A DNA stretch of 64,000 nt, from the NCBI GenBank assembly GCA_036381435.1, contig DASVCW010000042.1:32560-96559 (forward strand), given 5' to 3'. Of the stretch, positions 35,221 to 44,532 are shown piece after piece. This stretch comes from Fodinibius sp036381435. Lineage in GTDB: Bacteria > Bacteroidota > Rhodothermia > Balneolales > Balneolaceae. Below the pieces are notes generated by a model, which worked only from the letters and a program-made list of their open reading frames with translations, was not told the origin of the DNA and searched no databases. Every line of letters starts with the position of its first letter. Position 1 is the stretch's first letter. Made by a program: the position numbers and the translations under genes.

Positions 35221-37706
35221 TCTGTAATTTTATTTTCTCTTCTTTTCCAAATCAACCCCGCGGCTCCGATCCCGCTAATCCACAAAATAATGTGTCCTGC
35301 CCACGCAATGCGGCCACCCCAAACGGCAGAGACAGGCTCAAAAGCCATCGTGATGGTATGCCTGCCGGCAGGAACTTTAAGTCCGCGAAGTACAAAATTT
35401 GTTTTATAAATTTCTGTCGGTTCACTATCAATGGCAGCCTCCCAGCCGGCGGGATAATAAATTTCGCTGATTACCAGGAAACCTTCTTCGGATGAAGAGG
35501 TTTCAAGTTCAATAGTATTGGCATCGTAATGAGTCACCGAAACCTGAGCGGTGGTATCAGTTGATGCCTGAATCGGTTCATTCGTTGCAACGATGGCGGT
35601 TGTAGCGGGATGAAAGCCGGCTTCCGGCTTCATGAGTTCGGCAGCTTTCTGCGGATTTGAAACGGTAACTACCGAATCAACAAAAAAGGCTTTGGGTAGT
35701 ACATCATCATTGCGATACACCTGCTGCCCGTTTTGACTAAATACTTCGGTATAATTTTCAAACGGAAGGGGACGGCTTGCCGTGATGAACTTCACGTTTA
35801 GCATATCAAGAATAGCATGATTAATACCTGTCGGAGTTATCAGCAGGTAATCAATCAAATCCTGGTAACGTGCCAACTTTGCGCCCGTATAGCCGCCGAT
35901 AGTAGGATAAAAATAAGCCGGAATGGCATTGTTAAAGGGATTTCGATTCAGCGGGAAAACACGATATGGCCAGCCGCTTTCACTCTTGATATTTTGCATG
36001 ATGTATTTATCAACCGGCTGCAACCGCTGTTGAATAACTTCTTCTGCAGAAATTTCATCACTCACCATGCGGCTTTCAGTGATGTAGCGCGCATCTACAG
36101 CCAGCACATCATAAATACTTATAAACAGTAAACCTGCCGCCAGATAACCTTTGCTTATTTTACCTTTCATGAACCCCACAATCAGTCCACCGGCTGCTAT
36201 AATAAGAATCAGGTAGCGAAGCGCATCGCTGTTCGCCATCTCCTTGCGTTCCGGCTTTAAACGCGTATTGATGAAACTCTGGACCGACCGTTGCACCCGC
36301 GGATCATTGGGAGAAATATTATTCTGTTGCGCCACTTGCTGGGCATATTGCTGAAATTCACCCGGTTTCTCAAAGGAGAGCAGAGCTTCGCTTCCCAAAA
36401 CGAAAATAAGTCCGAGGGCGAGGGCGATTCCGAGCGGGATATATAAATCTTTAAGTGATTTCTGCTTGTCCCTGGCAAGATCAATCAGTGCTTCAGTGCC
36501 ATAGACCGTAAGTACGGAAAAACAGAAAACGGTAACGATAAGCCACATTTCAGGTGTGCGGAACTTGTTGAAGTAGGGCACATAGTGAAACATAAACTCA
36601 TTGAGCAGCGGAAAATGATAGCCCAGTGAAAAGAGCAGGGTCAGCGAACCTACACCAAAAAACAGGTACTTTAGTTTCTTTCGGTATCTGAAAAGTCCGA
36701 CTAAAGCCAAAACAAAAGCTACGGCCCCGAAGTAATGCGGGCCGCTCGTAAAGGGCTTCGGTCCCCAGTAAGCCTCACCCGATGCGCCGCCATATAAACC
36801 GGGGATGATCAGCGTAAACAGTTCTCCAATACCCTGTGACCAACTAAAAGCATATTCAAGTGAAAGTCCGCCGCTTTGGGAGGTATCAAGAACCGAGCCG
36901 CCGCGGGTACTATATTGAGCATACTCGTACAGTCGCCAATAGGCATCAATGCTGCAAATGATGGCTAAAACGCCGGCTCCGAAAGCGATGCCTGTGCGCT
37001 GCAACCAATCTTTAAGATCATCTGTTTTGTAGCGCATCCAAGTATCATAAACCCACCAAAAGCCGAGCAGATACAGAAAATAGTAGGTGACCTGCGGGTG
37101 ATTGGCGCGTAATTGAAGCGTCATGGCCAGCGCGAAGGTAAAAAAGGCCAGTAGCTTTTTATTTGACCGGGAGACTAAATAATAACCCACAAACATCCAG
37201 GGGATGAAAGCGTAGGCAACGAACTTACTGTAATGTCCTGCTTCAATGATGATGGGAATATAGGTGGTGAAACTGATCAGAACAGCCCCTAAAGCCGAAG
37301 AAAATGGACGCATTCCCTGAATCACAAAAAACAGATAAGCGCCTCCGAGAAGAATCCAGTAAAAAGGGATGGGATAGGTATCACCGGAAATCCATTTTAT
37401 GAGTGTGTCAATATTAGGTGGCGATGGGGGATTATGGGTGACCACCGAAGGCATTCCGGAAAACATATTAGTTGCCCATTTGGGATGTTCGCCGTCATGC
37501 GTTTCGATATAGTCTACCACCGATTCAGCCCCGGCGCGCCATTGGATCACATCGTGCCCCATAAATTTTTTGCCGCCCAGAAAAATAGCGGAGTAGAGAA
37601 TAACGGGCAGCAGAAATAAAATGACGAGCGCAATAATGTGCTGCTTATTTTCCGAAAGCCGCGAGATAAAATCTTCTTTTAAAGAATGGTACTTTTTTGA
37701 AGCCAA
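35217..37706 (-). CDS. YfhO-family membrane protein
   Basis: An 829-residue protein with a large N-terminal membrane domain (about a dozen spans over residues 25-520), a soluble extracytoplasmic part (about 545-790) and a last membrane span near 800-820. KKFMGHDVIQWRAGAESVVDY, MFSGMPSVVTHNPP and the long hydrophobic run fit the YfhO family, GT-C-like membrane proteins linked to sugar modification of lipoteichoic acid or other glycans. In Bacteroidota the family is commonly near glycan genes, as here. The stop overlaps the methyltransferase start. Nucleotide composition looks like its neighbours. Confidence 0.83.
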   Translation of the reverse strand: MASKKYHSLKEDFISRLSENKQHIIALVILFLLPVILYSAIFLGGKKFMGHDVIQWRAGAESVVDYIETHDGEHPKWATNMFSGMPSVVTHNPPSPPNIDTLIKWISGDTYPIPFYWILLGGAYLFFVIQGMRPFSSALGAVLISFTTYIPIIIEAGHYSKFVAYAFIPWMFVGYYLVSRSNKKLLAFFTFALAMTLQLRANHPQVTYYFLYLLGFWWVYDTWMRYKTDDLKDWLQRTGIAFGAGVLAIICSIDAYWRLYEYAQYSTRGGSVLDTSQSGGLSLEYAFSWSQGIGELFTLIIPGLYGGASGEAYWGPKPFTSGPHYFGAVAFVLALVGLFRYRKKLKYLFFGVGSLTLLFSLGYHFPLLNEFMFHYVPYFNKFRTPEMWLIVTVFCFSVLTVYGTEALIDLARDKQKSLKDLYIPLGIALALGLIFVLGSEALLSFEKPGEFQQYAQQVAQQNNISPNDPRVQRSVQSFINTRLKPERKEMANSDALRYLILIIAAGGLIVGFMKGKISKGYLAAGLLFISIYDVLAVDARYITESRMVSDEISAEEVIQQRLQPVDKYIMQNIKSESGWPYRVFPLNRNPFNNAIPAYFYPTIGGYTGAKLARYQDLIDYLLITPTGINHAILDMLNVKFITASRPLPFENYTEVFSQNGQQVYRNDDVLPKAFFVDSVVTVSNPQKAAELMKPEAGFHPATTAIVATNEPIQASTDTTAQVSVTHYDANTIELETSSSEEGFLVISEIYYPAGWEAAIDSEPTEIYKTNFVLRGLKVPAGRHTITMAFEPVSAVWGGRIAWAGHIILWISGIGAAGLIWKRRENKITE

Positions 37707-37750
37707 AGTGATATTTTTGTTTTCGTTTATTTAGTAAATCCCGAAAAAGG

Positions 37751-37783
37751 TCATCCCCCTGCGCCCCCTTCAAAGGGGGACAA
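37751..37783. repeat. CCCCCTTCAAAGGGGG hairpin
   Basis: GCGCCCCCTTCAAAGGGGGACAA contains a perfect CCCCCTT/AAGGGGG-type hairpin, a common word in intergenic repeats of Bacteroidota. It sits between YfhO and gatC. A further AT-rich repeat-like stretch (TTCAAAACTCAAAATTCATC, 37821-37856) runs into the gatC stop codon. Confidence 0.5.
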
Positions 37784-37851
37784 CTTGCTGTGACAGCAGT
37801 ATTAGATGATTTAAGTTTAATTCAAAACTCAAAATTCATCATTCAAAATTC

Positions 37852-38139
37852 TCATTCTATAACCTTCGGTACACGGAAATAATCAGAATCGGCATCGGGG
37901 GCGTTTTTCAGTGCATCCTGGTGCGGAAGCGGCTCTTCGGCTTTGTCATCACGCAGGCGATACTCCAGGTCAATGACGTGCTCAAGGGGTTCAACATCAG
38001 AGGTATCCACTTCTTCGAGGGTTTCCATATGCTCAAGAATTTGATTCATGTCACGGACTAACGCTTCCGTTTCTTCGGGATTCAGTTGCAGCCGGGCAAG
38101 ATTAGCTACATAATCAACATCTTCTCTGGTTACTGACAT
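37852..38139 (-). CDS. gatC: Asp-tRNA(Asn)/Glu-tRNA(Gln) amidotransferase subunit C
   Basis: A 95-residue GatC that wraps GatA and GatB to stabilise the transamidation complex. VTREDVDYVANLARLQLNPEE at the start and DVEPLEHVIDLEYRLRDDKA are family signatures; the C-terminal DADSDYFRVPKVIE is the usual ending. gatA and gatB are not in the window, which is common outside Firmicutes. The stop codon lies in a repeat-like AT-rich stretch. It implies that Gln-tRNA or Asn-tRNA is made indirectly in this organism. Confidence 0.95.
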   Translation of the reverse strand: MSVTREDVDYVANLARLQLNPEETEALVRDMNQILEHMETLEEVDTSDVEPLEHVIDLEYRLRDDKAEEPLPHQDALKNAPDADSDYFRVPKVIE

Positions 38140-38215
38140 GGCGGCTTTTTGTACTTTAAATTTAGTTTACAATAGATATTAATTTAACAAAACAAGAGAA
38201 CAGTTAACAATATTT

Positions 38216-38312
38216 CAGTGAGCAGCTATCAGTTAACAGTTAGCAATGCTGCCGACCTGTTTAGAACTGTCGAACTGATCACTGTTAATTGCTCATTGTT
38301 AACTGCTCACTG
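38216..38312. repeat. CAGTGAGCAGCTATC-type palindrome
   Basis: CAGTGAGCAGCTATCAGTTA (38216-38235) followed by ACAGT is inverted against ACTGTTAATTGCTCATTG and AACTGCTCACTG (ending at 38312). It fills the divergent gatC-ptsH spacer and lies about 50 bases before ptsH, so it could affect promoter activity there. Confidence 0.65.
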
Positions 38313-38365
38313 GATAGTTATCGCAATTATTGGCATTTTACCTGATAAAATTTTTATAGCACAAA

Positions 38366-38650
38366 ATGATCAAACAGAAAGTTACTATTGTAAATGATGC
38401 AGGCCTTCATGCCCGTCCTGCGGCGGCATTGGTGAAAACGGCCGGCAAATTTGATTGCGAATTTTACATTCACATGTATGGCTATAAAGTGAATGGCAAA
38501 AGTATTTTAGGAGTGATGACGCTTGCCGCCGAAAAGGGGGCTGAACTGGAACTTGAGTTTGACGGAGCGGATGAAAATCAGGCTGCCGAAGCGATTGTTG
38601 AGCTGATCGACAACGGATTTGGAGAAGAATATGAAGGACAGGATGAATAA
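38366..38650 (+). CDS. ptsH: phosphocarrier protein HPr
   Basis: A 94-residue HPr that relays phosphate from enzyme I. The active histidine is H15 in NDAGLHARPAA, and the regulatory serine is S46 in NGKSILG; both sit at the textbook positions. A short acidic tail (GFGEEYEGQDE) extends the C-terminus slightly beyond the usual 85-90 residues. It is translationally linked to ptsI. No EII sugar permease is in the window. Serine 46 suggests control by an HPr kinase if one exists elsewhere. The only EIIA-like domain seen here is fused to the amino-acid transporter at 23426. Confidence 0.95.
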   Translation: MIKQKVTIVNDAGLHARPAAALVKTAGKFDCEFYIHMYGYKVNGKSILGVMTLAAEKGAELELEFDGADENQAAEAIVELIDNGFGEEYEGQDE

Positions 38651-40352
38651 CGAAATTTCACTTTCCGGTTCACCCGGTTCATCCGGTATTATTATTGGAA
38701 AAATCAGCCTGTACCGTCGGGAAGATACGGCTGTTTCATCAGAAGAGATTGATGATGGAGAGATTGACCTGCAGATTGAGAAATTTAACCGGGCACGTGA
38801 AAAAGCGATGCTTGGCCTGGAAGAACTTTTGGGAGAGCAAGATGATGAAACGGTTATTGAGCTGATAAACACGCAGATTGAAATGATCAATGATCCCGAT
38901 TTGCGCCAGCGCGTGGAAATGGAAATAAGTAAAAACAATCAACCTGCTGATTCCGCTATCCATACTGTTTTTGGTGAATATCTGGATGTTTTAAAGCAAA
39001 ACCAGGATGATGTGCTTCTCGATCGGTCAGTTGATATTACAGATATCCGCGACCGACTTATTCAATTTGTCAACCATCACTTCTCAAAAGCCCAAATTGA
39101 AGAAAATACTATTTTGGTGGCCGGGGAATTGAGTCCGCGAGAAGTGATTGAGTTTTCAGATGCTAATATCAAGGGTATTATAATGGGCCGGGGAGGAAAA
39201 ACTTCTCACGCCGCCATCATTGCCCGTTCAATGGGTATTCCAACCGTAGTAGGTTTGAAGAAAGGTGCAGATGCTATCGATGATGGAAAAGAAGTGGTTT
39301 TAGATGGTAACACGGGTAAAGTGATTGTAAATCCGATGAAGTCAACCCGTCAAAAATACGAAAAGCTTATTGAACAGCAGTTGAAGCATCAGGCTGAGAT
39401 GGAAGCTTTTTGCGGGGAACCGAATGAAACATCCGATGACTATTCTTTCACCCTTCGTGCCAATATTGAATTCGCCGAAGAACTGGATTCAGTTAAAAAA
39501 TGCAGGGCTGAGGGTATAGGTTTACTGCGAACGGAATCGATTTATTTGCAGCGTGAACATTTTGGCGATCTGCGGATGCAAGAGACTTTTTATAAAGCTA
39601 TTTTGGAAGGTACAAAGCCTCACCCCGTAACCATCCGGCTTTTTGATGCGGGTGGCGACAAATTCTTTAAAAGGTCACAAAAAGAGCAAAATCCTTTTTT
39701 AGGATGGCGTGGCATTCGAATGCTTCTGGATGAGGAGAAACTGCTCAAAAACCAGTTGAAGGCTATTTTAAAGACGGCAGGTTGCTTTCCCGGACGCCTG
39801 CGTGTTTTGGTGCCGATGGTTTCTACACTCGAAGAAGTTTTGGAGGTGAAGAGATTAATGGCAGATGTGCGGAATGAATTAAAGGAAGAAGGAATTGCTG
39901 TTGATGAACAGCTTCCATTTGGTGTTATGGTTGAAGTGCCAAGCGTGGCTTTACAGGCTGAGGTATTTGCCGGACATACTGATTTTTTAAGTATAGGAAC
40001 CAACGATTTAACACAATATACACTTGCAGTTGACCGTGGAAATGAGCTTATTTCTGATCTTTATGATCAGCGTCATCCCGCTGTGTGGCAACTTATTAAG
40101 CATGTTTCCGAAGCCGCGAAAAAGAAGTATATTCCACTCGCTGTTTGTGGGGAATTAGCATCAGACCCGGTTTCGGCCTGTTGCCTGATGGGGATGGGAA
40201 TCAGCGAGCTGAGTATGAGTACTTCCGCAATACCGGCAGTAAAAAAAATGTTGCGGACTCATTCACTGACAGAAATGAAGCAATTGATGAAAAACACATT
40301 GAAAAGTGAAACAGTGGATGATGTTAACCGGATTTTTAGTAAGTGGGAGTAA
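38643..40352 (+). CDS. ptsI: phosphoenolpyruvate-protein phosphotransferase (enzyme I)
   Basis: A 569-residue enzyme I that takes phosphate from PEP. SGSPGSSGIIIGKISLY opens the protein, the phosphorylated histidine is H189 (GGKTSHAAIIARSMGIP, the same number as in Escherichia coli), and the PEP-binding side has GIGLLRTESIYL, the DLTQYTLAVDR stretch and VCGELASDP. In-frame starts exist at TTG 38619, ATG 38631 and ATG 38643. I prefer 38643 because AAGGACAGG lies just before it and it aligns with the family start; it overlaps the last bases of ptsH (ATGAATAA). The pair probably serves a regulatory PTS rather than sugar uptake. Confidence 0.95.
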   Translation: MNNEISLSGSPGSSGIIIGKISLYRREDTAVSSEEIDDGEIDLQIEKFNRAREKAMLGLEELLGEQDDETVIELINTQIEMINDPDLRQRVEMEISKNNQPADSAIHTVFGEYLDVLKQNQDDVLLDRSVDITDIRDRLIQFVNHHFSKAQIEENTILVAGELSPREVIEFSDANIKGIIMGRGGKTSHAAIIARSMGIPTVVGLKKGADAIDDGKEVVLDGNTGKVIVNPMKSTRQKYEKLIEQQLKHQAEMEAFCGEPNETSDDYSFTLRANIEFAEELDSVKKCRAEGIGLLRTESIYLQREHFGDLRMQETFYKAILEGTKPHPVTIRLFDAGGDKFFKRSQKEQNPFLGWRGIRMLLDEEKLLKNQLKAILKTAGCFPGRLRVLVPMVSTLEEVLEVKRLMADVRNELKEEGIAVDEQLPFGVMVEVPSVALQAEVFAGHTDFLSIGTNDLTQYTLAVDRGNELISDLYDQRHPAVWQLIKHVSEAAKKKYIPLAVCGELASDPVSACCLMGMGISELSMSTSAIPAVKKMLRTHSLTEMKQLMKNTLKSETVDDVNRIFSKWE

Positions 40353-40456
40353 ATAGTATTGAATGATGAAGATTTTATTAGGGAATGGCTAATTATCAAA
40401 AGCTTAAATTATAAAACTTACTTACGTTGGACTTAAATTAAACAAGAAAAAATTAT

Positions 40457-41500
40457 ATGGATTCAGCATTTATCCAATCAATCGACACCCAAAATATGTG
40501 GGATCTTCTGGCAGGATTTCCGGAGCAATGGAAAGAGGCGATGGACCTAACCGAAGATCTGGAACTTACGATTGATGAAGATCTTATTACTAAAATTTGT
40601 TTTGCGGGAATGGGCGGTTCCGCTATTGGGGCCGATTTGATCCGTGCCTACAGTTATCGAAGCTGTCCTTTTCCGGTTCAGGTGGTGCGCCACTATGAAA
40701 TTCCCGCCTGGGTTGATAAAAATACCTTATTCATCAGTTGCAGTTTTTCAGGAAATACAGAAGAAACACTTTCGGCCCTGGGAGCCGCACGGCGACAAGG
40801 TGCTCAAACGGTTGCTATAACATCGGGCGGTGAACTGATGCTCAAAGCTGCCAAAGAAGATTTTGACTATGTAAAAATTCCCGGTGGGATGCCTCCCCGG
40901 GCTGCACTGGGTTATAGCTTTGTTCCGCTTTTCCGCATTTTTCAACATCTTGGTTTTATAGAGGAAAGTGAAGATGTGTTGGATGAAACTTATCAGCTTT
41001 TAAGCGAACAGAAAGATTTACTATCCGATGTTAAAGACAATGAAGCCCTGAATTTGGCCGAAGAATTAAACGATACGCTTCCCATCATCTATTCTGATGC
41101 CACTATTATGGAGCCGATAAATCTTCGCTGGCGGGGACAGTTTGAGGAAAATGCCAAAACACTGGCTTACGGAAATACGCTGCCCGAGATGAATCATAAT
41201 GAAATAGTAGGTTGGGAACATATCGCTCATCTTACGGGACGCCTGTCGGTTATTATGCTGATTGACAGAGAAGACAATGAGCGCGTGAAACGGCGGATGG
41301 AAGTGGTACAGGAGCTCATTTCCGATCAGACGGCGTCTATGCACATGCTTAAAACCCGGGGTGAAAGCCGCTTGGCTCGAATGTTTTCACTTATTCAACT
41401 GGCAGACTGGACCAGCTTTTACCTGGCAATGCTGAATGAAATTGATCCCACGCCCATCGCTAAAATTGATTTGCTGAAAAGTAAACTTGCCGAAGCATGA
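40457..41500 (+). CDS. bifunctional phosphoglucose/phosphomannose isomerase
   Basis: A 347-residue sugar-phosphate isomerase of the SIS-domain PGI/PMI family that converts glucose-6-phosphate and mannose-6-phosphate to fructose-6-phosphate. Its SIS landmarks are CFAGMGGSAIGADLIRAY (about 47-64) and FISCSFSGNTEETL (about 92-105). The C-terminal EMNHNEIVGWEH contains the catalytic glutamate/histidine region. The N-terminal MWDLLAGFPEQWKEA is also typical. The enzyme connects glycolysis with GDP-mannose supply and could feed the surface glycan cluster. It follows ptsI by about 100 bases in the same direction and might be cotranscribed. Confidence 0.92.
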   Translation: MDSAFIQSIDTQNMWDLLAGFPEQWKEAMDLTEDLELTIDEDLITKICFAGMGGSAIGADLIRAYSYRSCPFPVQVVRHYEIPAWVDKNTLFISCSFSGNTEETLSALGAARRQGAQTVAITSGGELMLKAAKEDFDYVKIPGGMPPRAALGYSFVPLFRIFQHLGFIEESEDVLDETYQLLSEQKDLLSDVKDNEALNLAEELNDTLPIIYSDATIMEPINLRWRGQFEENAKTLAYGNTLPEMNHNEIVGWEHIAHLTGRLSVIMLIDREDNERVKRRMEVVQELISDQTASMHMLKTRGESRLARMFSLIQLADWTSFYLAMLNEIDPTPIAKIDLLKSKLAEA

Positions 41501-41709
41501 TTGAATGTTGAATTAGCTTGCTAACCCTCTGTGTATCCCTTTTGCCGTAAGGTATTCCTTCGGAAGTGCTTCTCCGTGTAACGGCCCTGCAATTTCATAA
41601 AGTAAGAGAAATTAACAGGATCAATTTATTCAGTGAATTGAAATGATTATTGCTCAAAAGAAATTGTTTTAAAAGATAATTGTAGAGTGAAGGCAAACCC
41701 GAATTAAAG

Positions 41710-42507
41710 ATGGGTGAAAAATTCGATATTTCAGTTTTTAATAATAAGCTGTCAACTCAGTGGTTGGGACATAGTATTTGTTATTTTAATGAATTAGAAT
41801 CAACCAATACCTATGTGAAAAAGCTGCCGAAAGAAGAGGTCCATCAGGGGATGATTTGCCTGACCGACAATCAGCTAAAAGGCCGCGGGCAGTATGAACG
41901 CAGATGGGAATCTGAAACCGGAAAAAATTTAACCTTCTCGCTGGTTTTTCGTCCGCAAAGTCCCAGGGGATTTCATGTGCTGACCCTGGCCTGTGCCCTG
42001 GCTTTAGTAGAGCAGTTATGCAGTTTGGTGGGTGAAAGTTCCTGCGCCTACATCAAATGGCCCAATGATGTAATATTAAAAAGAAAGAAGGTGGCAGGCC
42101 TTCTTACCGAAACCGTATTTAATGGAAATCATCTGGACCGCCTTATTTTCGGAATGGGCTTGAATGTTAATCAGGCTTCATTTTCGCCGGATTTGGTTGA
42201 TAAAGCTACTTCCATTCATCTGGAAACGGGTAAGGTGATTAGCCGAGAACACTTTTTATGTGAATTGTTGGGCCGCATTGAGCATAAGTATAGTTTGTGG
42301 CACCGCAGACAAGACGGTTTGCTGAAATCAATTAACCGGAGTATAAATGGCTATGGCAAATGGATTGGTTTAAAAGTGAATGATAAATTACGTGATGATT
42401 CCTACAAAATGCTGGGGGTTGATGAATCGGGGAAGCTGCTAATGCTAAATCAGGATGGTGGAATCGAATCTTTTTCTTATGAACAAATCCGACTTGTCAC
42501 CGATTGA
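41710..42507 (+). CDS. birA: biotin--[acetyl-CoA carboxylase] ligase
   Basis: A 265-residue monofunctional biotin protein ligase without the N-terminal HTH repressor domain. ESTNTYVKKLP, the biotinyl-AMP loop KGRGQYERRWESETGKNL (GRGxxxRxW) and YIKWPNDVILK (KWPND) identify it; a short SH3-like C-terminal domain follows (GKWIGLKVNDK). It attaches biotin to carboxylase carriers. The tilS gene overlaps its 3' end by 29 bases, so they are cotranscribed. The spacer before it (41501-41709) holds a decayed copy of the palindrome seen at 19536. Confidence 0.94.
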   Translation: MGEKFDISVFNNKLSTQWLGHSICYFNELESTNTYVKKLPKEEVHQGMICLTDNQLKGRGQYERRWESETGKNLTFSLVFRPQSPRGFHVLTLACALALVEQLCSLVGESSCAYIKWPNDVILKRKKVAGLLTETVFNGNHLDRLIFGMGLNVNQASFSPDLVDKATSIHLETGKVISREHFLCELLGRIEHKYSLWHRRQDGLLKSINRSINGYGKWIGLKVNDKLRDDSYKMLGVDESGKLLMLNQDGGIESFSYEQIRLVTD

Positions 42508-43837
42508 AAAAGCGGTTCAGAAGGGCATTCAATGTTATTTTTCTGATGCTTCACGCCCTTTCTTTATCATCGGCGTAAGTGGCGGTATCGATTCCATGAG
42601 CCTGCTGTATTCATTCCATAAACTGAGGATTTCTGCACTGGTGTCGCATATCAATTATAAAAAACGGGGTGAAGCGTCAGATAAAGACGCCGAACTGGTT
42701 GAACAGATGGCTTTTCAATGGGGATTTGAATGCCATACCACCACCGTTGATCCTGCCGAAGCCGAAGGAAAAAATTTTCAACAGTGGGCGCGCGACTTGC
42801 GGTATGATGTTTTTCGTGGCCTTAACCGGGAGCATAATGCTGACGGCATCGCCGTAGCTCATAACCAAGACGATCAGATTGAGACCATTTTGCAAAAGAT
42901 TTTCCGCGGCGCGGGACTTGAAAGCTGGAGCGGCATGGAAACTTGGAACGGCGAATTATTTCGCCCCCTTTTAGAAGTTTCGCGCGACAATATTGAAAAA
43001 TACGCGGAGAAAGAATCGATTCCCTACCGAACGGATAAATCAAACCTGGAATCCGACTTTGCCCGAAATTTTTTACGTAATGAATGGCTCAAAAAGATGG
43101 ATGAGTTTTTTCCGGGATGGAAAGAGAACGTGGAACGGGTAAGTCATCAGGCCCGAGATTACGGGCAGGCTTTGGAGTGGATCAATCGCCGCATTTCAGA
43201 TTCCTGGGGAATTGACCGGCAAGCCTTTCATTCGCTCAATAAAAATCTGCAAAAAGCGCTGATTTTGCATCTCATCAAACAAAAAGATCCCTCACTTCAA
43301 ATTTCACATAAAAACCTGGCACAACTCGAGGGACTTATCGATTTACAAACAGGAAAGGAGATTCAGCTTACAGAAATTTTTTCGCTGGTTCGGGACCGCG
43401 ATCGTTATGTGATTAGGAGAAATTTAGAAAGAAAAGATGTTCTCATCACTCTAAAATACGAGCAGCTTCAAGCTTCACCTGTTGAGAAAAATGGCCTTAT
43501 TTTCTCGGTTGGAGTATATAATGAGCCTGATTTCAGTAAAGCCCTTTATTTAGATGTAGAAAAAGTTCATTGGCCTCTTAGTTTGCGAAACTGGCAGGAG
43601 GGGGACGAATTTCAGCCACTGGGAATGGAAGGACATCAAGCCGTTTCCGATCATTTGACGAACCGAAAAGTGAGTGCGGCTTATAAAAATCAGGCTATGG
43701 TGATAGAATCTTTTGAAGAAACAATTTGTGCCGTTATCTTTCCGTCAATTAAAAATAAGGTTCAGCCCGGCACCATTTCGGAAAAGTTTAAGTGTGATGC
43801 CGGAACGGATTTCTGCCTGAAAATAATGTATGCTTAA
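42479..43837 (+). CDS. tilS: tRNA(Ile)-lysidine synthetase
   Basis: A 452-residue enzyme that changes C34 of tRNA-Ile(CAU) to lysidine. The ATP-pyrophosphatase P-loop is GVSGGIDSMSLLYSF (SGGxDS at 34-39), followed by VSHINYKKRG and AVAHNQDDQIETILQKIFRGAG. The C-terminal TilS_C domain is recognisable by WQEGDEFQPLGMEGHQAVSDHLTNRK. Two in-frame ATGs (42455 and 42479) exist; the second matches the usual N-terminus and I use it. It overlaps birA and is followed by hpt, an order also common in Firmicutes (tilS-hpt). A palindrome follows the stop codon at once. Confidence 0.93.
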   Translation: MNKSDLSPIEKAVQKGIQCYFSDASRPFFIIGVSGGIDSMSLLYSFHKLRISALVSHINYKKRGEASDKDAELVEQMAFQWGFECHTTTVDPAEAEGKNFQQWARDLRYDVFRGLNREHNADGIAVAHNQDDQIETILQKIFRGAGLESWSGMETWNGELFRPLLEVSRDNIEKYAEKESIPYRTDKSNLESDFARNFLRNEWLKKMDEFFPGWKENVERVSHQARDYGQALEWINRRISDSWGIDRQAFHSLNKNLQKALILHLIKQKDPSLQISHKNLAQLEGLIDLQTGKEIQLTEIFSLVRDRDRYVIRRNLERKDVLITLKYEQLQASPVEKNGLIFSVGVYNEPDFSKALYLDVEKVHWPLSLRNWQEGDEFQPLGMEGHQAVSDHLTNRKVSAAYKNQAMVIESFEETICAVIFPSIKNKVQPGTISEKFKCDAGTDFCLKIMYA

Positions 43838-43839
43838 TA

Positions 43840-43890
43840 GCCACAAAAGCACTGAAACACAAAAAAATAATATTTTTGTGTTTTAGTGGC
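43840..43890. repeat. GCCACAAAAGCACTG-type palindrome
   Basis: GCCACAAAAGCACTGAAACA (43840-43859) is inverted against TTTTTGTGTTTTAGTGGC (43873-43890). It starts 2 bases after the tilS stop codon and ends 22 bases before hpt. Confidence 0.65.
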
Positions 43891-43912
43891 CTTAAAAACA
43901 GAAATTAATTAA

Positions 43913-44476
43913 ATGTCACTTTACAAACCCCAAACAGTTGAATGTAACGGAGAAACATTCAAAGTTTATTTAAGTCAGGAAGAAATTGAAGAACGTGTTG
44001 CCGAGTTAGGCCGGGAATTAACAGATCAGTACAGAGATAAACATCCCATTTTTATCGGTGTTTTAAACGGTGCGTATATTTTCCTATCCGACTTGATGCG
44101 CCATGTTGATATTCCCTGCGAAGTCGATTTTCTGAAACTTAGCAGCTATGGTGATGAGAAAGTTTCATCTGGACAGGTAACCGATCTGAAAGATATTGAC
44201 GCGGATATTGCGGGCCGTCATGTGGTACTGGTTGAGGATATTGTTGATACAGGACTTTCCATGAAATATTTGGTTGATAAATTGCAGAAGAAAAGTCCCG
44301 CCTCTATTGCTTCGGTTACCCTTTTGCACAAAACAGAAGCTACTCATCACGAAGTACAGCTGGACTATGTAGGGTTCAGAATTCCTACCTTGTTTGTGTT
44401 GGGCTACGGGCTTGATTACGCGCAGGAGGGACGAAATCTGGCTCAAATCTATATTTTAGACGGGGATGATGAGTGA
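43913..44476 (+). CDS. hpt: hypoxanthine phosphoribosyltransferase
   Basis: A 187-residue purine salvage enzyme that makes IMP or GMP from free base and PRPP. The PRPP-binding motif is VVLVEDIVDTGLSMKYL (residues about 104-120), FIGVLNGAYIFLSDLMR is the loop I region, and VGFRIPTLFVLGYGLDYAQEGRN is the C-terminal HPRT signature. Length and all motifs are normal. It ends the birA-tilS-hpt group and lies immediately before the tRNA-flanked mini-element. The purine nucleoside phosphorylase gene at 53418 belongs to the same salvage pathway. Confidence 0.96.
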   Translation: MSLYKPQTVECNGETFKVYLSQEEIEERVAELGRELTDQYRDKHPIFIGVLNGAYIFLSDLMRHVDIPCEVDFLKLSSYGDEKVSSGQVTDLKDIDADIAGRHVVLVEDIVDTGLSMKYLVDKLQKKSPASIASVTLLHKTEATHHEVQLDYVGFRIPTLFVLGYGLDYAQEGRNLAQIYILDGDDE

Positions 44477-44487
44477 GGCGTGAAGAG

Positions 44488-44532
44488 TAATACGTAATGA
44501 GTAAATCTCTCACTTGTTACTCATTACGTATT
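44488..44532. repeat. TAATACGTAATGAGTAA palindrome
   Basis: TAATACGTAATGAGTAA (44488-44504) is matched by the reverse complement of TTACTCATTACGTATT (44517-44532). A partial copy (CACTTGTTACGCATTA) lies at 45045-45060 on the far side of the tRNA and holds the stop codon of the yjbQ-like gene. This copy abuts the mini-element. Confidence 0.75.
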
